Shown here piece after piece: positions 1 through 8,269 of a stretch of 64,000 bases of DNA. This DNA comes from Prorocentrum cordatum (Eukaryota; Sar; Dinophyceae; Prorocentrales; Prorocentraceae). The stretch is from assembly GCA_963575745.1 (NCBI GenBank), contig CAUYUJ010019892.1:104707-168706 (forward strand), written 5' to 3'. Below the pieces are notes generated by a model that saw nothing but the letters and a program-made list of their open reading frames with translations, was not told the DNA's origin and searched no databases. The stretch's first letter is position 1, and each line of letters begins with the position of its first letter. The position numbers and the translations under genes are program-made.

Positions 1-308
1 GCCGATCTGCATGGGGGGGGGGTTCCACCGAATTTCGGAAATGTGGCAAATCTTCTTTGTTTTTGGACCCTGACCCCGCCGATCTGCGTGAAGGGTTTGA
101 AGTTCTACCTCCCTGGGAACTGTGAGAACCGTCCGGGGATGCTAACCAGGTTCCTTTTCGGTTCCCCCCCTTTTTGCGCGGACAGTAACTATTTACAGTA
201 GAAAACAGAAAGCAGCATTGTAACAATGGAAACTGGAAACTGGAATTGGTGCAGGGAGCAGCAAGCCTAATCCTCGCAGCCTGGTGGCCTCGCAAGGGGG
301 CCGGCGGA
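1..308 (+). repeat. Dispersed repeat, copy 1
   Basis: This segment resembles 6651-7112 along most of its length. It opens with one unit of the 73-bp repeat (ACCGAATTTCGGAAATGTGG, then TTTTTGGACCCTGACCCC). It continues through a divergent middle with a 'ttacagta ... aacagaaagcag ... tgtaacaatggaaact' stretch and ends with CAGCCTGGTGGCC ... AAGGGGGCCGGCGG. Copy 2 has the same order of blocks. No coding capacity is evident. Confidence 0.7.
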
Positions 309-710
309 TTCTGCCCGTCAACGCACGATGATTTAGTTTTGCCAAGATGAGTAACATGATCGGCAACCCAGCAGCTGGCCACCACACCACAGTGCAGTAT
401 ACAGGGAGCGTGTTGTTCTTTCCCAGGCTCTGGTTGCCATCTCTGCTTGGCCTGAATCTGAACGGTTCCAGCTCCTCAGAGCTGTCCGTGAATTTATTCG
501 TGTTCGATTTTCTCCTCACCATCGCCCTCCTCCACATCACCTTCCAAATCATCCTTAGCTCCCTCCACGCGCTCATCCATCCTCCTGCACCCTCTGTAGT
601 GTATTCCGACTCGTGCAGTTTTGGCTCCAGCGCCCCCGCGGGCCCATTGCGCGCGCGCGCTGCGTCCTGCCCTCGAAGGGCGATGGGCCGCGACGGCGAA
701 GTCGCCACCA
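309..710. other. No recognisable feature
   Basis: Open frames exist on both strands but none shows a domain or a coherent protein-like composition. It may be promoter or intron sequence of the gene that follows. I see nothing specific in it. Confidence 0.3.
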
Positions 711-858
711 ACGGGCGACGAGATCTATTCACGCCCACCGCCCCTGTCCAGGAGAGACGTGCACGCGCCCTTCGTAAGCCAGGAGGGCGCACTCGCCGCT
801 CCTGGGCACAGGATGGGCCTGGCCACGGGCGGTGGATGCGTATAGATCTCGCCGCCCT
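711..858. repeat. Imperfect inverted repeat (foldback)
   Basis: The left arm, near 711-755, reads ACGAGATCTATTCACGCCCA then CCGCCCCTGTCCAGG. The reverse complement of the right arm, near 810-858, reads GGCGAGATCTATACGCATCC then ACCGCCCGTGGCCAGG. The arms match at most positions around a loop of about 50 bp. It lies directly upstream of the MYND exon and could be an old MITE or a structured intron end. Confidence 0.45.
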
Positions 859-2423
859 GCACCAGCGGGCTGCTCCCCCCGCCGCCCCTGCGGGGCTCTG
901 ATGCAGACGCACCGCCGAGCCCACTGGTCACCGAGAAGCCTCCCCGGTGCAGCCGCTGCGGCGTCGGCGGCGAACTGCGGCGGTGCGGGCGGTGTCGCGC
1001 GTCGCTGTACTGCTCGGCGGAGTGTCAGCAGGCCGACTGGAAGGCGGGCCACCGCCGCGAGTGCGGTCGAGCTCGCCAGGAGCTCCTGGCGCCCACCCCG
1101 AACGCGCCCTCTGGCGGCGCAGCAGCCTCCGACCAGGTCAGGCCAGTCGACCGCCAGTCGCCCTCTGGCGCAGCAGCCGCGCCAGCGCAGGCCAGGCCAG
1201 GTCAGTCGCCCTCTGGCGCAGCAGCCGCACCGGCGCAGGCCAGGCCAGTCGACCCCCGTAGCGCTGCGGCGGTGAAGGCGCTGGTGAAGGAGGCGGCGGA
1301 CTGGTGCCTGCCGCAGTCGCCGGACACGGAGGTCCACGAAGTGGCGGCCTTCCTGCGCCACGCTGATACTGATGGGCTCGTGGAGACGTTGATGCGTGCC
1401 CAGGCGGAGGACGTGTGGACGGAACACCACAGCAGCGGCTTGCTCGACCGCCGCGACCGGGCGCTGCCGGCAGGCTCGCAGGAGCTGCAGGCGCGCTTGA
1501 GCGAGCGCGTGGCGTATTTCGCGCTGGGCGAGTGGCTTGAGCGCGAGGGCCGCACTGGCGACGCCTGCGGAGCGTTTGCGCGCGCCGCGTGCTCGAGCGA
1601 CGGCTGGGCTCAGGCCTACCGCAGGTGGGCGGATTGCCTGAATAAGGCGGGGCGCGAGCGCGACGTCGCCACTGTCCTCGCGCTGGCGGTCGAGCGCGGT
1701 GTGTGGCAGCACCCTCTGCAGCGCCCAAGCGACCTCTACGTGCCCGGCCTCAGGGCATCGCCCTTCTGGGACACAGGCGAGTTGCCTGCCGCGCGCGCAT
1801 TGGAAGCCGCGTTCCCTGCCATCCTGAAGGAGTTCCGTGCGCTGCGCGCCGACGCGGAGGCTTGGCGCTGGACAGGCGTGGCCGACCAGCCGCTCGTCGT
1901 CAGGGGCAACTGGTCGGACTTCAAGCTGGTGGAAAACGGGCGGAGGCACCCTGTCAACTGCGCACGCTGCCCCGAGACCGTGAGAGCCGTGCAGGAGCGC
2001 TGCCCCGAGATCGCGACTCAAGTCAAGGGCTCGCTCATCTTCTCCCACCTGTCGGGGGGAACAGTCATCCGCCCCCACTGCGGGCCCACCAACACGCGGA
2101 TCCGGCTTCACCTGGCGCTGGAGGTGCCAGACGACCCGAAGCCGCGAATCCGCGTCGGCGAGACGTGGCGCACCTGGGAGGAGGGCATGTGCCTGGCCTT
2201 CGACGACAGCTTCGAGCACGAGGTCGTGCACGAGGGGCCCGACTCCCGGGTCGTGCTCATCGCGGACGTGTGGCACCCCGATTTCCCCGACGAAATGCGG
2301 CGGCGGCACCTGCACGGGCAGCACCTGCGGCGCTACTGCGCCGCGGGTGCAGCCGGCGATGGGGCCCAGCGGGAGTACGACGAGCACCCCGTGGACCCCG
2401 TGGAGGTGTACTTCTCGGAGGGC
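846..2423 (+). CDS. MYND zinc finger / aspartyl-asparaginyl beta-hydroxylase-like protein (exon)
   Basis: One frame is open from just after a TAG at 843 to beyond 2423. A MYND-type zinc finger lies at 948-1067: CSRC, then CGRC, YCSAEC, and QQADWKAGHRREC, with the C-x2-C, C-x2-C, YC-x3-CQ, H-x3-C spacing of the family. An Ala/Pro/Gln-rich linker with a repeated QSPSGAAAAP-like segment follows. The C-terminal half resembles the Asp/Asn beta-hydroxylase 2-oxoglutarate/Fe(II) dioxygenase fold. It has SPFWDTGELPAARALE near 1756-1803, the first metal His in RPHCGPTN (codon 2076), the second in DDSFEHEV (codon 2217) and a 2-oxoglutarate Arg in DSRVVL (codon 2247). The true start is unknown because no good ATG precedes the finger and an upstream exon is likely. 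The proposed 3' end is a GT at 2424; the frame itself stops at 2519 inside the microsatellite. MYND modules bind proline-rich partners and AspH domains hydroxylate Asp/Asn side chains; substrates here are unknown. Confidence 0.7.
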
Positions 2424-2443
2424 GTCAAGTGTACACCTCCACA
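2398..2443. repeat. 12-bp inverted repeat at exon end
   Basis: GTGGAGGTGTAC is followed about 20 bases later by its exact reverse complement GTACACCTCCAC, so the RNA could form a hairpin. It covers the proposed 5' splice site at 2424 and the start of the microsatellite. Confidence 0.6.
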
Positions 2444-2462
2444 GATCCCATCCTTGGCCCAG

Positions 2463-3627
2463 GATCGGTGTGTGTGTGTGTATGTGTGTGTGGGTGCGTG
2501 TGTGGGGGTGTGCGTGTAGGTGTGCGTGTGCGTAAGCGTGTACACGTCCGCGTGTGCATGTGCGTGTACGTGCGCGTGCGCGTGTGCGTGTGCGTGTGCG
2601 TGTGCGTGTGCGTGTGCGTGTGCGTGTGCGTGTGCATGTGCATGTGCGTGTGCGTGTGCGTGTGCGAGTGCGTGTGCGTGTGCGTGTGCGTGTGCGTGTG
2701 CGTGCGTGCGTGGTGCGTGGGTGCGTGGGTGCGTGGGTGCGTGGTGCGTGGGTGCGTGGGTGCGGGGCGTGGGTGCGTGGGTGCGTGGGTGCGTGGGTGC
2801 GCGGTGCGTGGGTGCGTGGGTGCGTGGGAGTGCGTGGTGCGTGCGCGCGTGCGTGCGGCGCGTGCGCGTGGCGTGCGTGCGGTGCGTGCGCGTGCGTGGC
2901 GTGTGCGCGTGCGCGTGCGTGGGCGTGCGTGTGGTGCGTGGGTGCGTGGTGCGTGGTGCGTGGTGTGGTTGCGTGTGCGTGGGCGTGGTGCGTGGTGCGT
3001 GGTGCGTGGTGCGTGGTGCGTGGTGCGTGGTGCGTGGTGCGTGGTGCGTGTGCGTGCGCTGTGCGTGGTGCGTGGTGTGCGTGGTGGTGGTGCGTGGTGC
3101 GTGCGTGGGCGTGGGCGTGGGTGCGTGGGTTGCGTGGTATGGGTGCGCGGTGCGTGGTGCGTGGTGTGGGTGCGTGTGCGTGCGGTGCGTGTGCGTGTGC
3201 GTGCGTGTGCGTGCGTGCGTGCGTGTGCGCGCGTGGTGCGTGGGTGCGTGCGTGGGGTGCGTGGGTGCGTGGCGAGTGCGTGGGTGCGTGGGTGCGTGGG
3301 TGCGCGTGGGTGCGCGTGGGTGCGCGTGTGCGCGTGTGGGCGTGTGGGCGTGCGCGCGCGCGTGCGCGTGCGTGTGGGCGTGTGGGCGTGTGGGCGTGTG
3401 GGCGTGTGGGCGTGTGGGCGTGTCGGCGTGTCGGCGTGTGGGCGTGTGGGCGTGTGGGCGTGTGGGCGTGTGGGCGTGTGGGCGTGTGGGCGTGTGGGCG
3501 TGTGGCGTGTGGCGTGTGGGCGTGTGGGCGTGTGGGCGTGTGGGCGTGTGGGCGTGTGGGCGTGTGGGGCGTGTGGCGTGTGGGCGTGTGGGCGTGTGTG
3601 GGTGTGTGGGTGTGTGTGCGTGTGTGT

Positions 3628-3666
<39 letters not shown>

Positions 3667-3832
3667 GTGTGTGTGTGTGCGTGTGTGCGTGTGCGTGTGC
3701 GTGTGCGTGTGCGTGTGCGTGTGCGTGTGCGTGTGCGTGTGCGTGTGCGTGTGCGTGTGCGTGTGCGTGTGCGTGTGCGTGTGCGTGTGCGTGTGCGTGT
3801 GCGTGTGCGTGTTCGTGCGTGCGTGTGTGTAT
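2463..3832. repeat. 1.37-kb TG/CG microsatellite-minisatellite complex
   Basis: The block is built almost only of T, G and C on the plus strand. The sub-arrays in order are (TGTGCG)n, a 7-8-mer TGCGTGGG array, GTGGTGC units near 2940-3060, the 8-mer GTGTGGGC repeated about 30 times at 3340-3600, pure (TG)n at 3630-3660 and (GTGTGC)n at 3685-3820. Long open frames over it on both strands (Arg-Thr, His-Thr, Cys-Val) are artefacts of the repeat. It sits in the position of an intron. Much of it alternates purine and pyrimidine. Confidence 0.9.
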
Positions 3833-3910
3833 TTGCCGTCCTCGCCAAGCCGGAGGGCGCATGCACCGATTGTGGGTCCAGCAGTGGCCTGGGGCAAAGG
3901 TTTGGGGCAG

Positions 3911-4198
3911 GTGTACGGATGGCGCTCTCCGAACCTCCTGGAGCAAGAACTCCGCGGTATGCCCGAGGTGGTGGAGGCCGCCGCGACGGTGCACCGCGAC
4001 GCGGAGGGCCGCCAGACGTTACTCGCTTACGCCGAGTGCGCCGCCGGGCCTGGCCGCACGCCCGCCGACGTGTGCGGGCTGTGCGCGGAGAGGCTGCGCG
4101 CCTGCGGCCTCGGCAGCCTGGTGCTGCCGGTGACCAGCTGGCCGCGCCGGGCGGACGGCAGCGTGGACCGGGGCAGGCTGCCGCCTCCTCGGCTGCAC
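3911..4198 (+). CDS. Exon resembling the C-terminal subdomain of an adenylation (AMP-binding) enzyme
   Basis: The frame reads VYGWRSPNLLEQELRGMPEV, then a VEAAATVHRDAEG strand and LLAYAEC, and ends VTSWPRRADGSVDRGRLPPP. This follows the C-terminal subdomain of NRPS-type adenylation domains: the G-x-RI...EIE...L...P-V start, and the final NG-KVDR-LP motif (A10, here DGSVDRGRLP; its usual catalytic Lys is replaced by Ser). A plausible acceptor (TTTGGGGCAG) precedes 3911 and a GT follows at 4199. The large N-terminal part of an adenylation domain is not present upstream. It may therefore be an exon of a longer gene, a fragment or a pseudogene. Joining 2423 to 3911 would keep the frame (phase 0), but such a fusion would be unusual. 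Confidence 0.5.
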
Positions 4199-4656
4199 GT
4201 CAGAGCGACCTTTCTCGGGAACTGCAAAGGGGATATGGTCCAACGCCGGGGTGTGGTTTGCGATCGGCACCGTTGGGGCCTGGGGGGCACGGCACTGTCC
4301 TCGTCTGGCTTCCTCGGGGCGCGGCGGGGAGCTCTATCGAGGTCCCCGCCCGCCCCCCCCAGGTTGCTGGTTGCAAGCCACACCCTTTGCAAACCACACC
4401 TTTCGGAGTCGCCGACCTTCGCCGGAGTGACTGTTGGGTCGATGTCTCTTCACGGGAGCTTTGGGCGCCGACATTGACACCCGCTTTTCTGGCATTTGGA
4501 CAGCATTCAGAACGCATTTGGCCCTTCCTCCTGCTCCTCGCCCCTCCTGCTCTTCCTCTCTTTTGTGAAGGGGCGAATCTAGTCCAAGTCTGGTGCCAAA
4601 TGTGTTCCAGAATTCGTTCCAAAACAGGCCCAAGTCGGATAGCGCCGACCTTCTCC
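4199..4656. other. Intron-like or intergenic sequence
   Basis: It begins with a GT after the adenylation-like exon. It contains no recognisable domain in any frame, and I see no repeat in it that recurs elsewhere in the window. Confidence 0.3.
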
Positions 4657-4832
4657 AGGCCTGCCAGATGGGGTCCGAGTAGATGGGGTCGGAGGATTGC
4701 GCAGCATCGCCAAGGTATCGCCGATGCGGCTCGATGTGGAGGCCGATTTTCTCCACGCCGGCGTCGGTCGCGGCGATGTGGCGCGCGCGATCCTCCGACT
4801 CCATCCACTCGGACCCCATTGGGGAGGTATCT
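4657..4832. mobile_element. Foldback element, ATCGGCGAT family (copy a)
   Basis: The left arm reads AGATGGGGTCCGAGTAGATG then GGGTCGGAGGATTGCGC. The right arm reverse-complements to AATGGGGTCCGAGTGGATGG then AGTCGGAGGATCGCGC. The interior carries repeated ATCGCCGAT words. Related full or half copies lie near 24880-25000, 25138-25250, 26325-26440 and 39575-39775. It is non-coding and MITE-like. Confidence 0.65.
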
Positions 4833-6031
4833 ACTTTTGGTGCGCGGCTCTGGGGTGGCGCTGCGGGGGCGAGCCCAGCCCAAGCACGCTGGCCGCCACC
4901 CCTGCGATCCGACGTCGCGAAGACTCGAAGAATAAGTTCACAAACGAGAATATCATGACCGAGCCCTGGACCCCATCTTTCGTCCCCACTTTGCGGGACG
5001 GGTCGATCTGTACGACCTATCGCACCGCGCAAAACGGCCAGCCAGCCGCACACCAGGGGTCACTCCTGCCCAGGGTCGCTCTCACGCGCAGCCGACGCCT
5101 CCGCCGGCAGCGCTGCTCGCAGACGAGGCGCGGCGGCTGCCTCCCCAAGGCGGCGGTGTGTGACGGCCCGCGTGCCGTCGACAATTCGGGGGGGCGAAAT
5201 CGGTGAGCACGGAAACATTGAGTCCCAAGACCAACTCGGCGGCGCGCCCGTGGGGGAGGTAAGCGGGGGGGCAGGTCAGGCGTTGCGCAACGGGGAGCGA
5301 TAGTGGAGGGGTGAGGTGCACCTTCAGTGCGCCAAGGGTGCCCTAAGGGCGCCCCTGGGGCCGAAACGGGTCACGAATGATGCACGTTTCCTTCTTCCCC
5401 CCCACTACCGCTCCCCTATGAAGCAACGCCCAAGCATGCTTCCTCGGGAGTGGACGGGGCCTCTCATCTGAGAAGCCGTCAGTATCGATGGAACATAGTT
5501 CGAACTAGTCCCATAAGGGCGGACGAACTTTCTGAGAAAGCCCGCCCCCTCTGCATTCCTCCCAGGGCTCGCTGCCGACCAGCGGCAGTTCTTGCCAATC
5601 TTGGACCAGAGTCGTTGTCGGCGTCACCGCGGACGTCCATGTGAAACGAGCGTCGCATGCCCAACAGCGGCAGGTGTCGGTTTTGAATTGAGTTTGTTGT
5701 TGGACATCTTGTTTTTTTGTTTCCGTACCCACGTCGGGCCAAACAGTCGGCTCCTCTTGTCCCCGCACAGACCCCATGATGCCGCTGCGGAAAAAAAGGC
5801 AGCAGGTTGTGGCAATGTCCGGCATCTGGGGGGCCCATCCAGGCCCCACCTTCGGTGGCGCGCGAAAGGGGGGGGCAGGGTCGGGGCGGTCGCCTTTCAA
5901 CAACCCCCCACCCTGGGTCTTCTCACAAGCCCGCCCCGCCCCCCGAACCCGCCCTCTTTTGCTTGCGGCCGACTCCCCCCCCCTCCGCCGACGCTTGTCG
6001 CTTGTCCTGCTGCTCTTCCTCCTGCGCTGGC
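4833..6031. other. Unassigned; one short dispersed motif
   Basis: No coding signal is convincing. The stretch near 5530-5580 (TGAGAAAGCCCGCCCCCTCT, then GCATTCCTCCCAGGGC) recurs near 46140-46190, so at least that part is dispersed repeat. Confidence 0.35.
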
Positions 6032-6125
6032 CTCCTCCTCCTCCTCCTCCTCCTCCTCCTCCTCCTCCTCCTCCTCCTCCTCCTCCTCCTCCCCCTCCCC
6101 CTCCTCCTCCTCCCCCTCCTCATCC
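6032..6125. repeat. (CTC)n microsatellite
   Basis: About 30 units of CTC/CCT with a few CCC interruptions. Confidence 0.95.
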
Positions 6126-6514
6126 TCAACCTCGTCCTACCACCATGCGGATGCCGGCACGAAGCTTGTCTTGGCCATCCACCCTGATGATTCGGACCAT
6201 TTGCAAGCTGCGGACCTGCTTGTCAAACATGCATGTGCCACGCTCAAGATGGCAGTTGAGATGCAAGGGGAGGCGGGCCCTCAAAATGCAGGCTTCGGAA
6301 ACGCAGGCCCGCGGGCGCGCCTTCGGCGCCAGGCCCAACAATCGGACATTGAAACTTAGCTGTGAAATCCGTGAGGGCTTCGCCCCCTGCCGCCGGCCCC
6401 CTCTCTCGGAGAATGGGCCATGGAAGAGCTAAGTCATGAGGCCTTGGCGCTGTCGTGAAGCAGTATCGAAACTTCATGCGAAGCCGATTCGCAGTCAACA
6501 AAACCAACTGATCA

Positions 6515-6640
6515 CAAGAGGGGTTACCACACCTGGCGATTAGTAAGACGTGTATGGTTTACGGGCTTGGTTACCACACCTTGCGATTACAGGGCCGAGG
6601 GAGTTCTCGCAGTTTGGGTTACCACGCCTTGCGATGGATG
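6515..6640 (+). repeat. ~50-bp tandem repeat, about three units
   Basis: GGTTACCACACCTTGCGATT and close variants occur near 6520, 6570 and 6618, each followed by different filler. The array leads directly into the 73-bp repeat. Confidence 0.6.
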
Positions 6641-6870
6641 TGCGTGAAGGGTGGCACCGAATTTCAGAAATGTGCCAAATCCCCTGTGTTTTTGGACCCT
6701 GACCCCGCGGATCTGCGTGAGGGGTGGCACCGAATTTCAGAAATGTGGCAAATCCCATGTGTTTTTGGACCCTGACCCCGCGGATCTGCGTGAGGGGTGG
6801 CACCGAATTTCAGAAATGTGGCAAATCCCCTGTGTTTTTGGACCCTGACCCCGCGGATCTGCGTGAGGGG
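6641..6870 (+). repeat. 73-bp tandem repeat, just over three units
   Basis: The word GTGGCACCGAATTTCAGAAA starts at 6651, 6724 and 6797, giving an exact 73-bp period. The units differ at only a few sites. 73 is not a multiple of three, so the reading frames found here are not coding. Confidence 0.95.
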
Positions 6871-7112
6871 TGTCGATTTCGAGCCCCCCCAGCAATTCAG
6901 ACAACGCGCCCAGGAGACGCTAAAAATCTTGTTTGGGCCTCCCCCCCCCTCGCGCGGTCAATCAACTAGTTACAGTAACCAGCAAGAAGTCAACTAGTTA
7001 CAGCAACCAGCAAGAAGCAGAACTGTAACACTGGAAACTACAAGCTACAACTGGTACAAGAAACTGCGAACCCGCGCCTACAGCCTGGTGGCCCCACAAG
7101 GGGGCCGGCGGA
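6871..7112 (+). repeat. Dispersed repeat, copy 2 (non-tandem part)
   Basis: This is the continuation of the 73-bp array and matches the second part of 1-308. It has AACTAGTTACAGTAACCAGC repeated twice, TGTAACACTGGAAACTACAA, then CAGCCTGGTGGCC and GGGGGCCGGCGG. The array plus this tail make one composite repeat. Confidence 0.7.
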
Positions 7113-7374
7113 CTTAGCTGACTTGAACATTGACTTGGCTCGTTTCAGTCGTGAAGGCGTGCCTCGGACGCGAGTGCGCGTGCCTTGCGTGAAACTATAT
7201 GACCCCGTACGTGGAACGTAAAACCGAACCATTTAACCACTCGGGTGTCATCGTCATCATCGTCATCATGATCGCCATTATCCTAATTTTCGTCTGTAGT
7301 TGCGCGCTCATGGGGCGAGTGTGCGTGCACGTACGTTTGTGCACCTGGCAGAAAACAGGCATGCATCTGCTCCC
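7113..7374. other. No recognisable feature
   Basis: Apart from a short (CAT)n-like run near 7245-7275 I see no repeat, gene or RNA. Confidence 0.3.
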
Positions 7375-7790
7375 TATGGGGCCACGTACCGTACGAGGGG
7401 TGTTCCGACATGGGCATGCGGACGCATGCGGACGCTGCCACTGGGGCGTTCGGTGGAGTTCCCTATGGGGCCACGAAGCGTGTGAGGGGTGTGCCGAAAT
7501 GGGCGGAGGAGGACGCATGCGGACGCGGCCACTGGGGCCTTTGGTGGAGCTCGCTATGGGGCCACGTAGGGCGCGACGGGAATGCCGAAATGGGCATGCG
7601 GTGGGCGGGGAGGACGCATGCGGACGCGGCCATTGAGGACTTGGGTGGGGCTCCCTATGGGGTCACGAACCGTGTGAGGGGTGTGCCGAATTGGGCATGC
7701 GGCAGGCTGGGGGGCGCATGGGGACGCGGCCACTGGGGCTTTCGGTGGAGCTCCTTATAGGGCCACGAAGCGTGTGAGGGGTGTGCCGAG
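7375..7790 (+). repeat. ~90-bp satellite, five units (forward)
   Basis: TATGGGGCCACG-type words start at 7375, 7464, 7555, 7656 and 7756, a spacing of 89-101 bp. Each unit carries GTGTGAGGGGTGTGCCGAA, a GCATGCGGACG box and CACTGGGGC..TTCGGTGGAG. The same satellite in the opposite orientation fills 25435-26240. Confidence 0.9.
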
Positions 7791-7829
7791 CAGCGGTAAT
7801 GAGGGGGAGGAGGGGGACGAGGAGGGAGG

Positions 7830-7890
7830 GAGGAGAACGCGGGGCGCTGTGTCTTCGAAACTAGGACCCATAACCACAATATGGTTGGGA
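7830..7890 (-). repeat. 60-bp dispersed motif, copy 1
   Basis: On the minus strand it reads CCCAACCATATTGTGGTTAT, then GGGTCCTAGTTTCGAAGACA and CAGCGCCCCGCG. Matching copies are at 8178-8232 (minus) and 25230-25292 (plus), each time next to GGA/TCC and GAT/ATC microsatellites. Confidence 0.75.
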
Positions 7891-7892
7891 AT

Positions 7893-7901
7893 GATGACTG
7901 C

Positions 7902-7962
<61 letters not shown>

Positions 7963-8032
7963 CTGCTGATGCTGATGCTGATGCTGATGCTGATGCTGCT
8001 GATGATGATGGTGGTGGTGGTGGTGATGATGT

Positions 8033-8064
<32 letters not shown>

Positions 8065-8100
8065 CTGATGATGATGATGATGATGATGATGATGGCAGGA
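7893..8100. repeat. (GAT)n / (GCT)n / (GGT)n microsatellite
   Basis: About 200 bp of GAT units, interrupted by GCT-GAT-GCT and GGT runs in the middle. The Asp-rich and Met-rich frames over it are artefacts. Confidence 0.95.
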
Positions 8101-8177
8101 AGAGGAGAAGGAGGAGGAGGAGGAGGAGGAGGAGGAGGAGGGGGCAGCGGGAGGAGGATGAGGAGGAGTGAGCGCGG
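8101..8177. repeat. (GGA)n microsatellite
   Basis: About 15 GGA units follow the GAT run and break up at GGGGGCAGCGGGAGG. Confidence 0.9.
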
Positions 8178-8232
8178 GGACCGTCCCTTCAAACGAGGAC
8201 CCAACACCATAGGATGGTCGGGAAACATGAAC
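8178..8232 (-). repeat. 60-bp dispersed motif, copy 2
   Basis: The reverse strand reads CCGACCATCCTATGGTGTTG then GGTCCTCGTTTGAAGGGACG. It is a diverged copy of the motif at 7830-7890. Confidence 0.65.
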
Positions 8233-8269
8233 TCATAATGGGCATTTTTTGAGGGTGGGTGAAACTATT

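Noticed and set aside
729-3866. Very long minus-strand frame with Arg-Thr and His-Thr repeats, and similar plus-strand Cys-Val frames
   Set aside because: They are produced by the TG/CG microsatellite, which is open in many frames at once; the flanking parts have no domain.
7893-8171. Asp-rich calcium-binding-like protein
   Set aside because: The frame is a direct translation of the (GAT)n microsatellite.
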